Below are positions 12,283-23,479 of a stretch of 64,000 nt of DNA, in pieces. This stretch comes from Ryuthela nishihirai (lineage: Eukaryota > Arthropoda > Arachnida > Araneae > Heptathelidae). Each line of letters begins with the position of its first letter. The stretch's first letter is position 1. The stretch covers positions 186,001 through 250,000 of the forward strand of contig JAWZYU010000128.1 in NCBI GenBank assembly GCA_038380435.1. Reading direction: 5' to 3'. The notes below the pieces were generated by a model. That model was not told the DNA's origin, ran no database searches, and saw nothing but the letters and a program-made list of their open reading frames with translations. Both the position numbers and the translations under genes were made by a program.

Positions 12283-12665
12283 ATCGGTTATTTTACATAA
12301 GAACGGTACTCTTTTGCATATAGTAGGCTAAATGACCAGGTCACATCAACCCGAAGTCTCAGAGAAGGTTGGGGGAGGGGACCCATTGGGACAGCTGTTG
12401 GGAGACAGGCGTTAGCCTCCCATTAAGGCCATCCAGAGTGTTCTTTAACATGCACAGGATATGGCTCTCCCGCACATGTGGCCAGGGCTTAACATCCCAT
12501 TCGACAGAGGGCGGCATTTCCAAGCCCATCGGTGTCACATTCTCACCGTGGCCAGGGCCGGGAATTTTGCGGAGATAAATCTCAATCGCTTACCCAGCTG
12601 GGACGCGAACCTGGGACATATAGATTACGAGCCTGGCGCGCTACCACCTGAGCCACCCCATCCCT
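12283..12665 (-). mobile_element. SINE-A in intron 2, copy A
   Basis: SINE-A in minus orientation from about cggttattttac to ccaccccatccc, somewhat diverged, with a recognisable head and central block. The ortholog is at about 52,655-53,077, so the insertion predates the duplication. Target-site duplications are not clear. Confidence 0.82.
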
Positions 12666-12772
12666 CATAGGATTGGATTTAGAGTAGAGGTATATTTATT
12701 TTTAGTAGCTTGCCTTTGTGCCGTTGTTATTTGGGTATTTTTGATGGTGGCTTCTGGATTGATACGTTTCGC

Positions 12773-12816
12773 TTCATGTTGGCTCTTGTAATTCTGCTTA
12801 CAAGAGCCAACATGAA
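12773..12816. repeat. Perfect snap-back hairpin in intron 2, copy A only
   Basis: A 19-bp perfect stem (ttcatgttggctcttgtaa and its complement) encloses a 6-nt loop, ttctgc. Copy B around 53,175-53,215 has only the left arm and then continues directly. The right arm therefore appears to be an inverted templated insertion. Confidence 0.8.
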
Positions 12817-13249
12817 TAATTCCGCGATCGGTAGGCTCTCCTGAGATTTTAATAAGAAAAAATTATTACTCTCTATTGATCAGTTTTGTTTAGGTATATA
12901 GGCAGGAAATTCACCACAATTGTTAGGAGGAAACCGAGGGTTTAAAGACCACTATTTTCCAAATTAAACATTTTTCAGTTAACTCCAGAATATTACATAT
13001 GTATCTTCTGAGCATTCCAGTTATTCCATAATGTTAAATCCGTGAAGATTGTAAATGTATTGTATAAAGCGAAAAATCAAAATATTTTTTCAAATGAAAC
13101 AAATGATTTTATAATCAAGCGAGCGCGCTTTAATAAAACTAGCTGATATTGAAACATTTAGTTTTGATTTCCGTGCTAATTGTAATCATTTTAAAATTTT
13201 TTAAAATAATTTTATATTGTTAAATTTACATATTTTCCTACTTTCGCAG

Positions 13250-13676
13250 TTTGTACAACAGCCAACTGGATTTGTGGTGTAAAGATCCTGATGTCTCTCA
13301 TATTTCGAAAAAGACTGCTGTAATTGGTATCTCATTTATGCATATTTTGGGAATACCAAAGGGTCAGGATGAAAAACTGTGGCTTTATTCCCCTACAGAA
13401 GAATGCGTGAAGACATTACAATTGAATCTATCTATTGTGTTCAGAGCCATCCCTGTGCCGTTTTGTAGAATTCCATCAGACATTGTGCAACTAACCAACA
13501 GTGAAGGAGAGACATTCTATGAAATTATGTACGAAGGAATACAACCATGTAGTCTTCAACATCTGTGTAAAATTAATATCAGAAAATCACTTGCAGAAAG
13601 TTGGCGGCTTCCAGAGGGAATCTCGGAATTGAATCTGCCGAAGTTAATACGAGCTTATATCAGACTAGATCATTAA
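13250..13676 (+). CDS. SOCS-box protein copy A, exon 3 (C-terminal SOCS box)
   Basis: The final coding exon begins after cgcag and restores the frame opened by exon 2 (…E-E-L-C-L-Y-N-S-Q-L-D-L-W-C…), ending at TAA. The last ~45 residues form a SOCS box. The BC box SLQHLCKINI fits the Lx3Cx3(I/A/L) pattern that contacts Elongin C, and a Cul5-box-like LNLPKLIRAYI follows. By family knowledge this makes the product a substrate receptor of a CRL5 ubiquitin ligase in the cytosol; the substrate is unknown. Total predicted length is 380 residues. Copy B differs here at four residues, none disrupting the BC box. Confidence 0.88.
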
Positions 13677-13883
13677 TGACTTTCTACTATCCTGGATGTG
13701 TATTAAAAAATTATATTAATTTCAATTTTATCGTAATTACTTTCTACTATTGTTGTTTGATTTACTATAATCAATTTATATTGTTAACTAATTTTCACAT
13801 TTGCTATTATTGTGAATATGTGATGATACTGTCAACAATTTATATTGTGAATTGTGCAAATTTGTATTTTGAATTATAAAAAG

Positions 13884-13907
13884 AATAAATATTTTTATTT
13901 GAATAAA
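13884..13907 (+). promoter_or_regulatory. Polyadenylation signals, SOCS-box gene copy A
   Basis: Two AATAAA hexamers, at 13,884-13,889 and 13,902-13,907, lie about 210-230 bp after the stop codon. In copy B the second is mutated (aatata), leaving one. Confidence 0.6.
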
Positions 13908-14659
13908 TATTGCTTTGCTGAAATTTTATTGACATCATTTTCGAAACTGGAAGAATAATTTGCATTTGAAGAATTGTTTGATGTTAATGTGAAAAATAAA
14001 CATTAATTGCTGCCTCATATTTCAGACACGGATACAACAACCTAAAATATTAAATCTTTTAAAGTGATTACTTAGCATATACAGTTCAGCAGTACAAAAC
14101 CAGTGTTAAACCACAGAATACGAATAGGGGTTCAGGTACATGTGGATGAAAGATGCAAAATATTTATGAGTATAGAAGATTCTGAATAAAATATATCGCT
14201 TAAGAAACGGTTATGAATTGTAATCGTTATTAAAAAAAGTGACGAGTATAGCAGACAGGGGAAGGGAAAAAGTATGAAAATAAATAAATACGAAAATGTT
14301 CAATAAATTTACTTGTGATTTCTCAATTGTTAAAATTTCTCCGTAAGAATTAAAACCAATGAACATACGGATTACACAACCGAATAAAGATGCATATTTT
14401 TTTCAATTTTGTTTGGAATTAATAATAAATGCAAATATATCATTAATACGTTTTGTTTTTAAATTCTACTAACACTTTTGTAACAATTTTATTTTAATTA
14501 TAGGTTTTGTTTTTCTAGGTATAGCCGTTCCTGCTTTGGCTGTACTCACTATCCTAAAGACGCCCGACAATAGAGAAAAACAACAACTAATGGGAGGAAT
14601 GTAGTTACATTATCTGTTACATTAGTAATATTTTAATCACAGCACTACTCAGCAACATT

Positions 14660-14752
14660 AAAGGAAAATCACCCTGAACCAAGTGGGATCTGAACCTTCG
14701 ATCTATTGTTGACATGTTAACATCTCTGTCAACTTAGCTACAGACAAGAATA
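14660..14752 (-). mobile_element. tRNA-like SINE head (third family), copy A
   Basis: On the minus strand the sequence reads gtagctaagttgacagag (A-box-like) and, about 40 nt later, ggttcagatccc (B-box-like), the layout of a tRNA-derived SINE head. It differs from SINE-A and SINE-B. The ortholog at about 55,090-55,170 is similarly decayed. It lacks convincing cloverleaf stems, so I do not call a tRNA gene. Confidence 0.45.
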
Positions 14753-15094
14753 TATTTTTTCCTTGGTTTGTGTGAAGATAGAAAGGGGTCATTCCCCCTC
14801 TTTCAGAATGAGAGTAAGGGAAGAATAGCAAAATAAATCTAACCTATTGGTAGTTGAGACATTTTTCAAGATTTTTTTAAAAAAGCCGCAAAATGGATAG
14901 GGAAATATTATATGGCATTCTAAATAAAGTTATATATTTTATATATTTTTCGTCTTGATTTTGTGTCGTTCCCCACCCCTTTCTTCTTTTTTCTAGTTTG
15001 GGGCCTGACAGTATACATTGTTTTCTTCCGTTTTAAAAACCCTTTAAAAATGTTCTTGCAAAATGTGTAATATTCATTGGTTTGCCAATTTTTT

Positions 15095-16595
15095 CTCCCA
15101 TTTGATATTTTTTCCTCTCCATTCGAGTGATTAACGATCTCAAGAGGGTTGTGGCTGGCTATCTTCTCTCCACCTCGTGATCCATTCCTCGTGGGCAGGC
15201 CCGAATCTAGAAAAGATAGATAGGGAGGGGGAGTAACTTAATCGAAGTTGGAAAATGTAAAAAGCAAGAAATATGGATTTCCATGCAGTATAATATTTTC
15301 CCTCCGTTTTGAGGTCTTTGAAAATGCATCATATTAAAAAATGTTTAACCATTCTTTTTTTCCTCTTAATGTTTCCTCTGTTAGTAAAATAAATAAATAC
15401 CCTCTCAAACAGCTGCTTGCCGCAGAGGTCTGAGAGGAGCCTTCAATTTATATGCCATAGTAGAACCTCAGTCAAAAAACAACACGAACATCCAGGTCCC
15501 TTAGAGTAGTAGCCAAGCGTTCTAACCACTCGTCCATGGGACTATGTTACCCTTCTTTAATTAGTTTTCACAAGTTATTATTATTCCAAATGAAGTCATT
15601 ATAATATAAACCCTACCTAAAATAAATAAAATATATTAGTCCTATGTATTTTTATATTCCTCTCGATATATGACTTTAAATCTTGATACATTTCTTCTTG
15701 CATAGGATAGTGTGAATGATAATTAGGATTTTTTTTTTCAAGGCATTTTATACCCCATTTTTATGGAACTGGAAACAAATGCATCATATTTTTTCTCTTT
15801 GTGAAAAAGAATATTTTCATTTTTTTTCAAATTTAGTCACAAATAATAAATTTAAAAAAATTGCTGTAATAAGAATATAATATTTTGAAACAAATTAAAA
15901 ATGAGGTAAATATTATCATTCTTATTATCTCATTGAAATTGTGGTTCATGAATAAGCTTGTACCTGGATTAATTACCAAAATCTCTAGACATATATTCGA
16001 GATTTATCAAACGCAGTTTCATAATCAGAAGTACGAGAATCACGATTTCGTCAAATAATAATTTAAATGTGAAAATGATTCTGAAATAAGCACTGAGATC
16101 AACCTTAGCAAGCAAAGGTTTTAAAACTGAAAACTATTGAACACAACAGAACAGTTTTGAAGACATACAGGTGACAATGCTATTCTCGGATCTTTCTGTA
16201 TATCAAAAAGAATGGGAAGGCGAGAAGAATTCTGCCTGAAGGTCGGATACAACAATTGACTTGCGGTTTGTTCAAATAGTGGCTGCCTCTGATCAGGAGG
16301 AGGAAGGAGACAAGAAAGGAAGAGTTGAGGCGTTTGTAAGCCGGACTGGCGTTTTGCACGATGGCTGGCGAGAGACAAACTGGCTTTCAAAGGGTTAAGG
16401 CATTCCTTCAGTTCCTTCTTTCTGAAATAAGCTCAAATGCCTTATAACTCAAATAATTTTGCCTCCTCTGCTACTTTTTTCCTAAAAGAATACTGTTAGT
16501 TTCAAAAATAACCTGTTTGAAATGGCCCCAGTTTTCCTCAACTTCAGTAGTAGGCAAACCATGATTGTCATAATGACTAAGTATCATGGTAAGCG
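15095..16595. other. Intergenic AT-rich stretch with one SINE-B
   Basis: No gene seen. It contains a SINE-B at 15,389-15,542 and otherwise AT-rich sequence. An 89-codon minus-strand open frame at 16,121-16,390 has no recognisable domain. Confidence 0.6.
15389..15542 (-). mobile_element. SINE-B copy
   Basis: Minus-orientation SINE-B with an (aataaat) tail complement at its left, the gcagaggtctgagaggagcc body and a ccaagcgttctaaccactcg head. The middle portion, including part of the B box, is deleted. Confidence 0.8.
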
Positions 16596-17511
16596 TTAGC
16601 TATAACTAGAGGCCCTATATAGGTAGAGGTTGACAATCACAAAATTGGATGCCATGTTTTGTCGTCGCTCGAATTGTTTAGCGTGCAAAGTTGAATGGCA
16701 TTACATGAACACTTATGGATTCCGGAAAATGGTAGGTAATTTTGATAAAGATTTCAATGCTCGATTGTGATGCACTGATAAATTTCAGAAAATGGCTAAA
16801 AGCGAAAAGAAAATTGTACGGCATTTTCTTTTTAAAAAGAGATAATAATTTCGCTTTGTCGTCTGTCTTTTTGTAGACATCAAACTTTTTTGTTTATACA
16901 GATATATTAAAAATTCTTTTCGTGTTGGAATTTATGAGATATTACGGTTCGCAATATCCGAATCTCCAAAAGGTATAATTGCACACTCTAACTGTGGAAA
17001 TATCTGAAAATTTCAAACTTTCAAATGAATTACTCCAAGCGATGTAGTTACGTTAGAAATTTGAAATTTTGGTATTGGAATGTGAATGTTGCGAAGTTAC
17101 CATTGGCAAGAATAAGTTGACCTTTTAGACCGGGGTGGTGCAACTTTTTTAGTTTTAACAGAAAATTTTCTGCTTTTAGAAAAAAATAAAATTTTTTTGG
17201 GTTGGACAGTATTGATGAAATATTACGATTTTCATTTTACGAATCACCAAAAGCTATGCCCTTTAACAGTGAAAAAATTCGAAAAATTCCAAGATTTAAA
17301 CAAATATTGCAATTATGCTAGAAATTGAATTTTTGGTGGTTGAATGTGACGGTATTAAAGATTCTATTGCAACAATGAGTTGACCCCTTACACCCAGGGT
17401 ACTCAAATGTTTTGTTTTAAGAGATAATTGGAAAATATTTTTAGTTGGTACTAATGATATATTACATTTCTCATTTTCAAAGATTTTTCATTTTACATCG
17501 CTATAATCAAA

Positions 17512-17706
17512 TAATCAATACCCCCTTAGGCAGCTGCTGCCACAGAGGTCTGACAGGAGCCTGTCAGTTTATATGCCACAGTAGAAGATCTGAGAGGATA
17601 GCAGGAGCTCAGCAGAAACACGACACACACATCCATGCCTAATCCGGGGCTCGAACCCAGGTCCCTTAGATCAGTAGCCAAGCGTGCTAACCACTCGGCC
17701 AAGACA
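17512..17706 (-). mobile_element. SINE-B copy inside the TIR-bounded region
   Basis: Near full-length SINE-B, minus orientation: tail with gcagctgctgccacagagg, then the ggctcgaacccagg B-box complement and the ccaagcgtgctaaccactcggcc head complement. It interrupts a tandem unit. Confidence 0.88.
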
Positions 17707-18811
17707 TCACTAAATAAGCAAACGGCAAACCTTTGAACGAATTGTTTAAGTGATTTGTTTACGGTAGAAATTTCAAACTTTGTCTGTAGAATGTCAAGAA
17801 CATTTTACTAACAGCAATGATCTGACCTTTTTTTCCCTTAGAGGTGTGAGAAAAGCAGTTTTTAAATATAAGAACTAAAAGATAAATACTAATATGTTGT
17901 ATTATTACTACTAAAATACTACTGTGTGCATATCCTTCCCCCATCATCCATTAGCTGGAATTAAAACTTTTAAAAATTTTAACAGTAGACAAATGAAAAA
18001 CTTCATTCTCTTTGAAAACAAGATTTTTATATGCGCCACAGGTGATTTGCGTTCTTCCAGTTATTTTACACATTCTGTACCCCTCTAACAGTTGAAATTC
18101 GAACTAATGCTGATTGGGAAAATAAACTATTAATCTTTTATTAGTACCTGTACAACACAAAAAGATATTTTTTCATATATTTTTTAAAACAGAAAGGTTG
18201 CATTTACCAAATCAAGTTTGCATTTACCTGGGTATAAGGGAGCAAATCCTCAGCGTAACCACGACCATTACAGTCAATCTTCAAAATTTAAAATTTCTAG
18301 CATATATACTAAATCGTTTGCAATTTCGTTTAAATATTTGGTATTTTCCAGCTTTTTCCATCGCTAGTGGCTGCTTTTTGAGTTTCTGTTTACCGCTTTT
18401 AACACTCTTTAACAATGGATTTTAATATTTTGCTAGTACCTGTAAAATATAACTTTTCGTTAATGTCTTAAAATAAAAAAATCATTTTCCCACCCCTTTG
18501 AATGTAAGAGGGCAAAGTCTTGGTTTCACTGTAAACCATCTAACCATAACTCTCTACCACCAAAATTGCAGAATTCCAGTTTAAATAGATCATTTGCAAT
18601 ATTCGTTAGAAATTTTAGCATTTTAAATTTTCCACCGCTAGAGGGCACTATTAAAGCTATTGGGAGATTTCAAAATTGCTAATCATAATATTTTCTCAGT
18701 ACCTATCCAATGCAAAAAATATCATTAATCTCTAAAAGTAAAAAAGTTGATTTTTCTATAAACAAATTGACAGGTAACAGACAGACAAACGAGCCAACAT
18801 TGCATACGAAG

Positions 18812-19090
18812 CTCCGCAAAATTCCCCGCCCTGCCCACGGTAAGTAGGGGACACCGATGGGCTTGGAAAGGCCGCCGTCCGTCGGATGGGACGTTAAGCC
18901 GTGGCCCCGTGTATGGGAGAGCCATACCCTCTGTACGTTAAAGAACACGCTGGATGGCCTTGACGGGAGGCTACCATCTGTCTCCCAACAGCTGTTCCAG
19001 TGGGTCCCCTCCCCCAACCTTCTCTGAGCCTTCGGGGTCCATGTGGCCTGACCATTTAGCCGATGGTGTGCAAAAAAATGTCGCTCAGAT
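18812..19090 (+). mobile_element. 5'-truncated SINE-A
   Basis: Plus-orientation SINE-A body beginning at tccgcaaaattccccgccc and running to gtgtgcaaaaaaatgtcgctc. The tRNA-like head is absent, consistent with incomplete reverse transcription or deletion. Confidence 0.85.
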
Positions 19091-19501
19091 GAAGACTATA
19101 AAGTGAAAACATTAGCCCGTTTTGAAAACGAACTAAAAAGAAATTATTTTTTGGGTTTTAGTTAGCTCGTTTCCCTTTTCCAGTCCATTGCTGTCTTCTG
19201 ACGGAATTTATTGGAAAAATCTTCCTTAATTTATTTCTGAGTAGAAGTTTCCCGCCAAATGAACCCCAGTGAGGCATTGATAAAATTTGCAAGCTTTTAT
19301 AGGCTGAAAAAAAGTGGTAGAAATGTATAAAACTATAACAACTGAGAAGCTATATCTAGGTACACACATTAACGCATAGGCATTCAACTCGCGGTACGAC
19401 AAAACATGGCGCCCATAAACTATGTGACTCAATGAACCAATGGCAGTCAATCACCGAGATGGCCAGCCTCTAACTATACAGGATCTCTAGTTATAACTAG
19501 G

Positions 19502-19889
19502 TGGGGCGGGGGTGGCTCAGTCGGTAGCGCGCCAGGCTCGTAATCTGTAGTTCCCAGGTTCGAGTCCCAGCTGGGTCAGCGTTGAGATTTATCTCCGCAA
19601 AATTCCCCGCACTCTCCACGGTCAGTAGGGGACACCGATGGGCTTGGAAAGGCCGCCGTCCGTCCGTCGGATGGGACGTTAAGCCGTGGCCCCGTGTGTG
19701 GGTGAGCCATACTCTGTGCACGTTAAAGAACACGCTGGATGGCCTTGACGGGAGGCTACCATCTGTCTCTCAACAGTTGTTCTTGTGGGTCCCCTCCCCC
19801 AACCTTCTCTGAGCCTTCGGGGTCCATGTGACCTGGCCATTTAGCCCATGGTGTGCAAAAAAGTGCCGCTCAGAGGTAACCCAACCAAA
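19502..19889 (+). mobile_element. SINE-A full-length reference copy
   Basis: Complete plus-orientation SINE-A with target-site duplications tataactagg at 19,492-19,501 and 19,890-19,899. The head carries an A box (tggctcagtcgg) and B box (ggttcgagtcc). A GC-rich body follows, with a block ccgtccgtcggatgggacg, then ggacgttaag and acgttaaagaaca, and a tail ending ggtaacccaacc. It sits exactly on the right terminus of the candidate TIR element. Confidence 0.93.
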
Positions 19890-19899
19890 TATAACTAGG

Positions 19900-20800
19900 T
19901 TTTTCACAGTTTCAGAATTAAAGGTAATTTTTTTAAACCTAAGCACACTTCTCAAGTTTCAGTTGCAAGACACTTTTAACAATGCAATGGTCAGATCCAA
20001 TTTCAGCTCTCCTATGAGACCTGGTATTCCTAACAGAACTAGCCCATTCGCTGTATTATAATGTGATTATAATATATAATCAATGATATTCTTATGCAGC
20101 CCATCTAGTGAAACCCATGTGTACTAATGTAAATTGCTGCATTTGTAATAAGTGTTAGTTCAGTGTTGATTCTCATTAATATTAGTACTGTATGAAAATA
20201 AATGCCAAGTTTTACCTAATTCAAATGGGTACTAATATCATAAATTATCAAAAATTATTGAACGGAAAAAAATTCATAGAGGAAAAACGACGTATTGTGC
20301 TAAAACGGTTAAGTTTCCCCCTTTTTTTGGTACATATTATTCAGGAAACTTACTTGTTTATATTTAAGCTCATTCCTATAAAAATCCTTGATTAAAACTG
20401 ATTTCTTTTTGTTAATTTTCATCGAAATTTGCTAAACTTCGCTTTTCTCCAATTTCAACACACTTATATCTATACTTTAACTTCTAGGAAGAGTTGAACA
20501 TTTATCAAGTTTAAATTGCACTATTTCTTTCTTTCAAAAATAGTCAACATTTTTCAAGATTCTCTCAGGAAAATATTTCTTTATGTCGTTCAACACAAAA
20601 AATTATTTTTTACTGCAAAGAAATATAATTTTGATAACTTAGAAGAAAACAATCTTCTCAATTTTGGGATCTTTTTGATGAATATTTTCAAATCTAGGGT
20701 GATTTTGACTTTAGACCAGAAACAGAATAAATGGAGTTTCGTCGTAGTAACGCCGTGAACTGAAGTCTGCCGATATCGAAGACTCGTTTGTCACGTGACA
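19900..20800. other. AT-rich stretch without features
   Basis: Short open frames only, such as 20,516-20,758, with no domain or conservation evidence. I see no gene or repeat here. Confidence 0.55.
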
Positions 20801-20812
20801 GATGGCAAGAGG

Positions 20813-21177
20813 GTGGCACTTTTTTTTGCACACCTTGAGCTAAATGACCAAGTCACAAGGACCCCGAAGTCTCAGAGAAGGTTGGGGGAGGTGACCCACT
20901 GGAACAGCTGTTGGGAGACAGATGGTAGCCTCCCGTTCAGGCCATCCAGCGTGTTCTCTAATGTGCACAGCGTATAGCTCTCCCGTACAGGGCATCACTG
21001 CTTAAGTCCCATCCGACGGACGGCGGCGTTTCCAAGACTATCGGTGTCCCCTACTGACCGTGGGCAGGGCGGGGAGTTTTGCGGAGGTAAGTCTCAACGT
21101 TGACTCAGCTGGGACTCGAACCTGGGAACTGCAGGTTACGACTCTGACGCGCTACCGACTGAGCCACCCCCGCCCCA
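20813..21177 (-). mobile_element. SINE-A, first of a tandem pair
   Basis: Minus orientation, lacking the terminal ttgggttgttttacc segment. Flanked by 11-bp duplications atggcaagagg at 20,802-20,812 and 21,178-21,188. Confidence 0.9.
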
Positions 21178-21215
21178 ATGGCAAGAGGTAATCTCCACGT
21201 AGCTTATTGCAAGGG

Positions 21216-21605
21216 TTGAGTTGTTGGGTTGTTTTACCTCTGAGCGGCACTTTTTTGCACACCATGGGCTAAATGGCCAGGTCACATGGACCCCGTAGGC
21301 TCAGAGAAGGTAGGGGGAGGTGACCCACTGGAACAGCTGTTGGGAGACAGATGGTAGCCTCCCGTCAAGGCCATCCAGCGTGTCCTTTTAACGTGCCAGG
21401 GTATGGCTCTCCCGCACACGGGTCCACGGCTTAACGTCCGGCCGACGGACGGCGGCCTTTCCAAGCCCATCGGTGTCCCCTACTGACCGTGGGCAGGGCG
21501 GGGAATTTTGCGGAGATAAATCTCAACGCTGACCCAGCTGGGACTAGAACCTGGGAACTACAGATTACGAGCCTGACGCGCTACCGACAGAGCCACCCCC
21601 GCTCC
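21216..21605 (-). mobile_element. SINE-A, second of a tandem pair
   Basis: Full-length, minus orientation, flanked by 39-bp direct repeats beginning aatggcaagaggtaatctcc at 21,177-21,215 and 21,606-21,644. Such repeats are longer than the 10-13 bp seen at other SINEs here. Confidence 0.9.
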
Positions 21606-21779
21606 AATGGCAAGAGGTAATCTCCACGTAGCTTATTGCAAGGGGTTTGACTTTTTTTTCGATTTCTAATACCAAATTATTATGATATGAACTTATTGGT
21701 AAATAAAATGCGCTTAACATATCGGATTAAATCATTATTCAAAATGCAATGCAAGAAAAAACCTCTTAGTAATATTTAC

Positions 21780-23470
21780 AATAAAAGGTCATTGAATTCC
21801 GACTACTCCAGTTCATGTCATAATGGCTGCACGCGTTCTATATCTTTTGTTGAAGGTGATTGCTGTTCGTCCAAAGGGCTGAACGCAGTCAACTATTCAA
21901 CCAGTGATCATCAGATACACATTAACAGATTAAAATACGTATTTGTCTGATTTCACCATTTGATCAACAGCTTTAACACCTTCCACTAGGTGCACAACAA
22001 CACACTTAAACGATATTCAAAAGAGATAGTATAACTAATCCGATGTGAGCTATAATGGCTGCACGCGTTCTATATCTTTTGTTGAAGGTGATTGCTGTTC
22101 GTCCCAAGGGCTGAACGCAGTCAACTATTCAACCAGTGACCATCAGATACACATTAACAGATTAAAATACGTATTTGTCTGATTTCACCATTTGATCTAC
22201 AGCTTTAACACCTTCCACTAGGTGCACAACAACACACTTAAACGCCAATAAAAAATGGATAACTTAATTATTCCTTACTTAACTTACTTAATCAAAATGG
22301 ATAACTTAATTATTCCGCTATGCGCTATAATTCTTGCACGCATTCTATATCTTCTGTTGAGGGTGAATGCTGTTCGCCCAAAAGGGCTGAGCGCAGTCAC
22401 TTATTCAACCAGTGACTTCCAGATATACATTAACAGATTAAAATACGTATTTGTCTGATTTCACAATTTGATTTACAGCTTTAACCTTTTCCACTAGCTA
22501 CACTCGCTCAAAAAATATCCGAATATTATGGTGGATTACAGAATTAAAGAAAAATAACTTTTTTTTAGAATTATTGATGTGGGAACCATCGTGTCACGTG
22601 ACACGAAAGTTGTCAGATCACTAATTTCTAAAAAAAATCGTTGCCAGATATTTTTTCTGAATTCTGTAACCAATCATAGTGTTCGGATACTTTTTTGAGC
22701 GACTGTACGCAACTACACACTTAAACGACAATCAAAAGGGGATAACATAACTAATTCGATGTGAGCTATAATGGCTGCACGCGATCAAAAAAACGCGATT
22801 AAACGTCAATCAAAAGGGATAACGTAATTATTTTGCTGTGCACTATAATTGCTGCACGCTTTCTATATCTTCTGTTGAGGGTGATTGCTCTTCGTCCAAA
22901 GACCTGAACGCAGTCACTTATTCAACAAATGACCCCCAGATACTCATTAACAGATTAAAATACGCATTTGTCTGATTTTACCCTTTGATTAACAGCTTTA
23001 ACACTTTCCACTAGGTGCACAACAACACACTTAAACGACAATCAAAAGGGATAACTTAATTATTCCGCTGTGCGATATAATTACTGCACGCGTTCTATAT
23101 CTTCTGTTGAGGGTGTTTGCTCTTCGTCCAAAGAGCTGAACGCAGTCACTTATTCAACAAATAGCCCCAGATACTCATTAACAGATCAAAATACGCATTT
23201 GTCTGATTTCACCCTTTATTTAACAGCTTTAATATTTTCCACTAGGTACACAACAACACACTTAAAAGCCAATGAATAGTGATAACCTAATTATTCCGGT
23301 GTGCGCTATAATGACTGCACGCGTCCGTTGTCTGCTATTGAGGGTGATTGCTGTTCGTCCAAGAGGCTGAACGCAGTCACTTATTGAACCAGTGATCTTC
23401 AGTTACACATTAACAGATTAAAATGCCCATTTTTCTGATTCCACCCTTTGATTAATAGCTTTAATGATTC
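21780..23470 (+). repeat. ~230-bp satellite array, about seven units
   Basis: Units recur with the landmark gctataatggctgcacgcg or variants at about 21,818, 22,050, 22,325, 22,768, 22,848, 23,076 and 23,306. Each continues through ctgaacgcagtcac, cattaacagattaaaatac and ccactaggtgcacaacaac. Most spacings are 227-234 bp; exceptions are due to a MITE insertion (22,501-22,705), a local duplication of the ataacttaattattcc segment near 22,255-22,317, and a truncated unit near 22,768. Short open frames inside are translations of the satellite and not genes. Confidence 0.9.
22499..22707. mobile_element. Palindromic mariner-type MITE (copy 1)
   Basis: Inserted between TA dinucleotides in a satellite unit. 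Termini cactcgctcaaaaaatatcc and the complement of ggatacttttttgagcgactg form inverted repeats, and the whole element folds on a centre containing tgtcacgtgaca. TA target and cagtcgc-like ends fit Tc1/mariner-derived MITEs. Confidence 0.82.
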
Positions 23471-23479
23471 AGGTATGGA

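Larger units (their letters stand above)
11895..13249 (+). other. Intron 2 of SOCS-box gene copy A
   Basis: A 1.35-kb phase-2 intron with donor gtaagtg and acceptor ctttcgcag. It holds a SINE-A (12,283-12,665) and a copy-A-specific hairpin (12,773-12,816). The remaining sequence is AT-rich and featureless. Confidence 0.8.
634..15095 (+). repeat. Segmental duplicon copy A (~14.4 kb)
   Basis: This segment aligns in the same orientation with 41,201-55,510. It includes the decayed minus-strand repeat-protein gene, the three-exon SOCS-box gene, their introns and several old SINEs. Exons differ by only a few percent by eye and introns slightly more, with many small indels. Homology fades near 15,080-15,095, after the shared stretch containing ttcttgcaaaatgtg. 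The left limit is only apparent, because copy B is cut off by an assembly gap at the matching base. SINEs shared by both copies, for example 8,503-8,906, predate the duplication. One SINE present only here (7,958-8,342) postdates it or is polymorphic. Confidence 0.93.
16597..19500. mobile_element. Candidate TIR-bounded repeat element (~2.9 kb)
   Basis: The left edge (tataactagaggccctatat, from about 16,600) and the complement of the right edge (ending ctctagttataactagg at 19,501) align as imperfect inverted termini of about 100 bp. Both contain the shared block gccatgttttgtcgt. The interior has diverged tandem units of about 240-270 bp, recognisable by a word like accgctagagggcac or its complement-side neighbours, an orientation switch near 17,940, a SINE-B and a truncated SINE-A. 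No transposase was found. It could be a non-autonomous DNA transposon or a complex satellite-bearing repeat. Confidence 0.45.

Noticed and set aside
14660..14752. Possible functional tRNA gene
   Set aside because: A and B boxes are recognisable but acceptor and anticodon stems do not pair convincingly, and both duplicon copies are diverged.
21687..23279. Repeated short frames ending in a QIHINRLKYVFV-like peptide
   Set aside because: Derived from the ~230-bp satellite unit; frames break between units.
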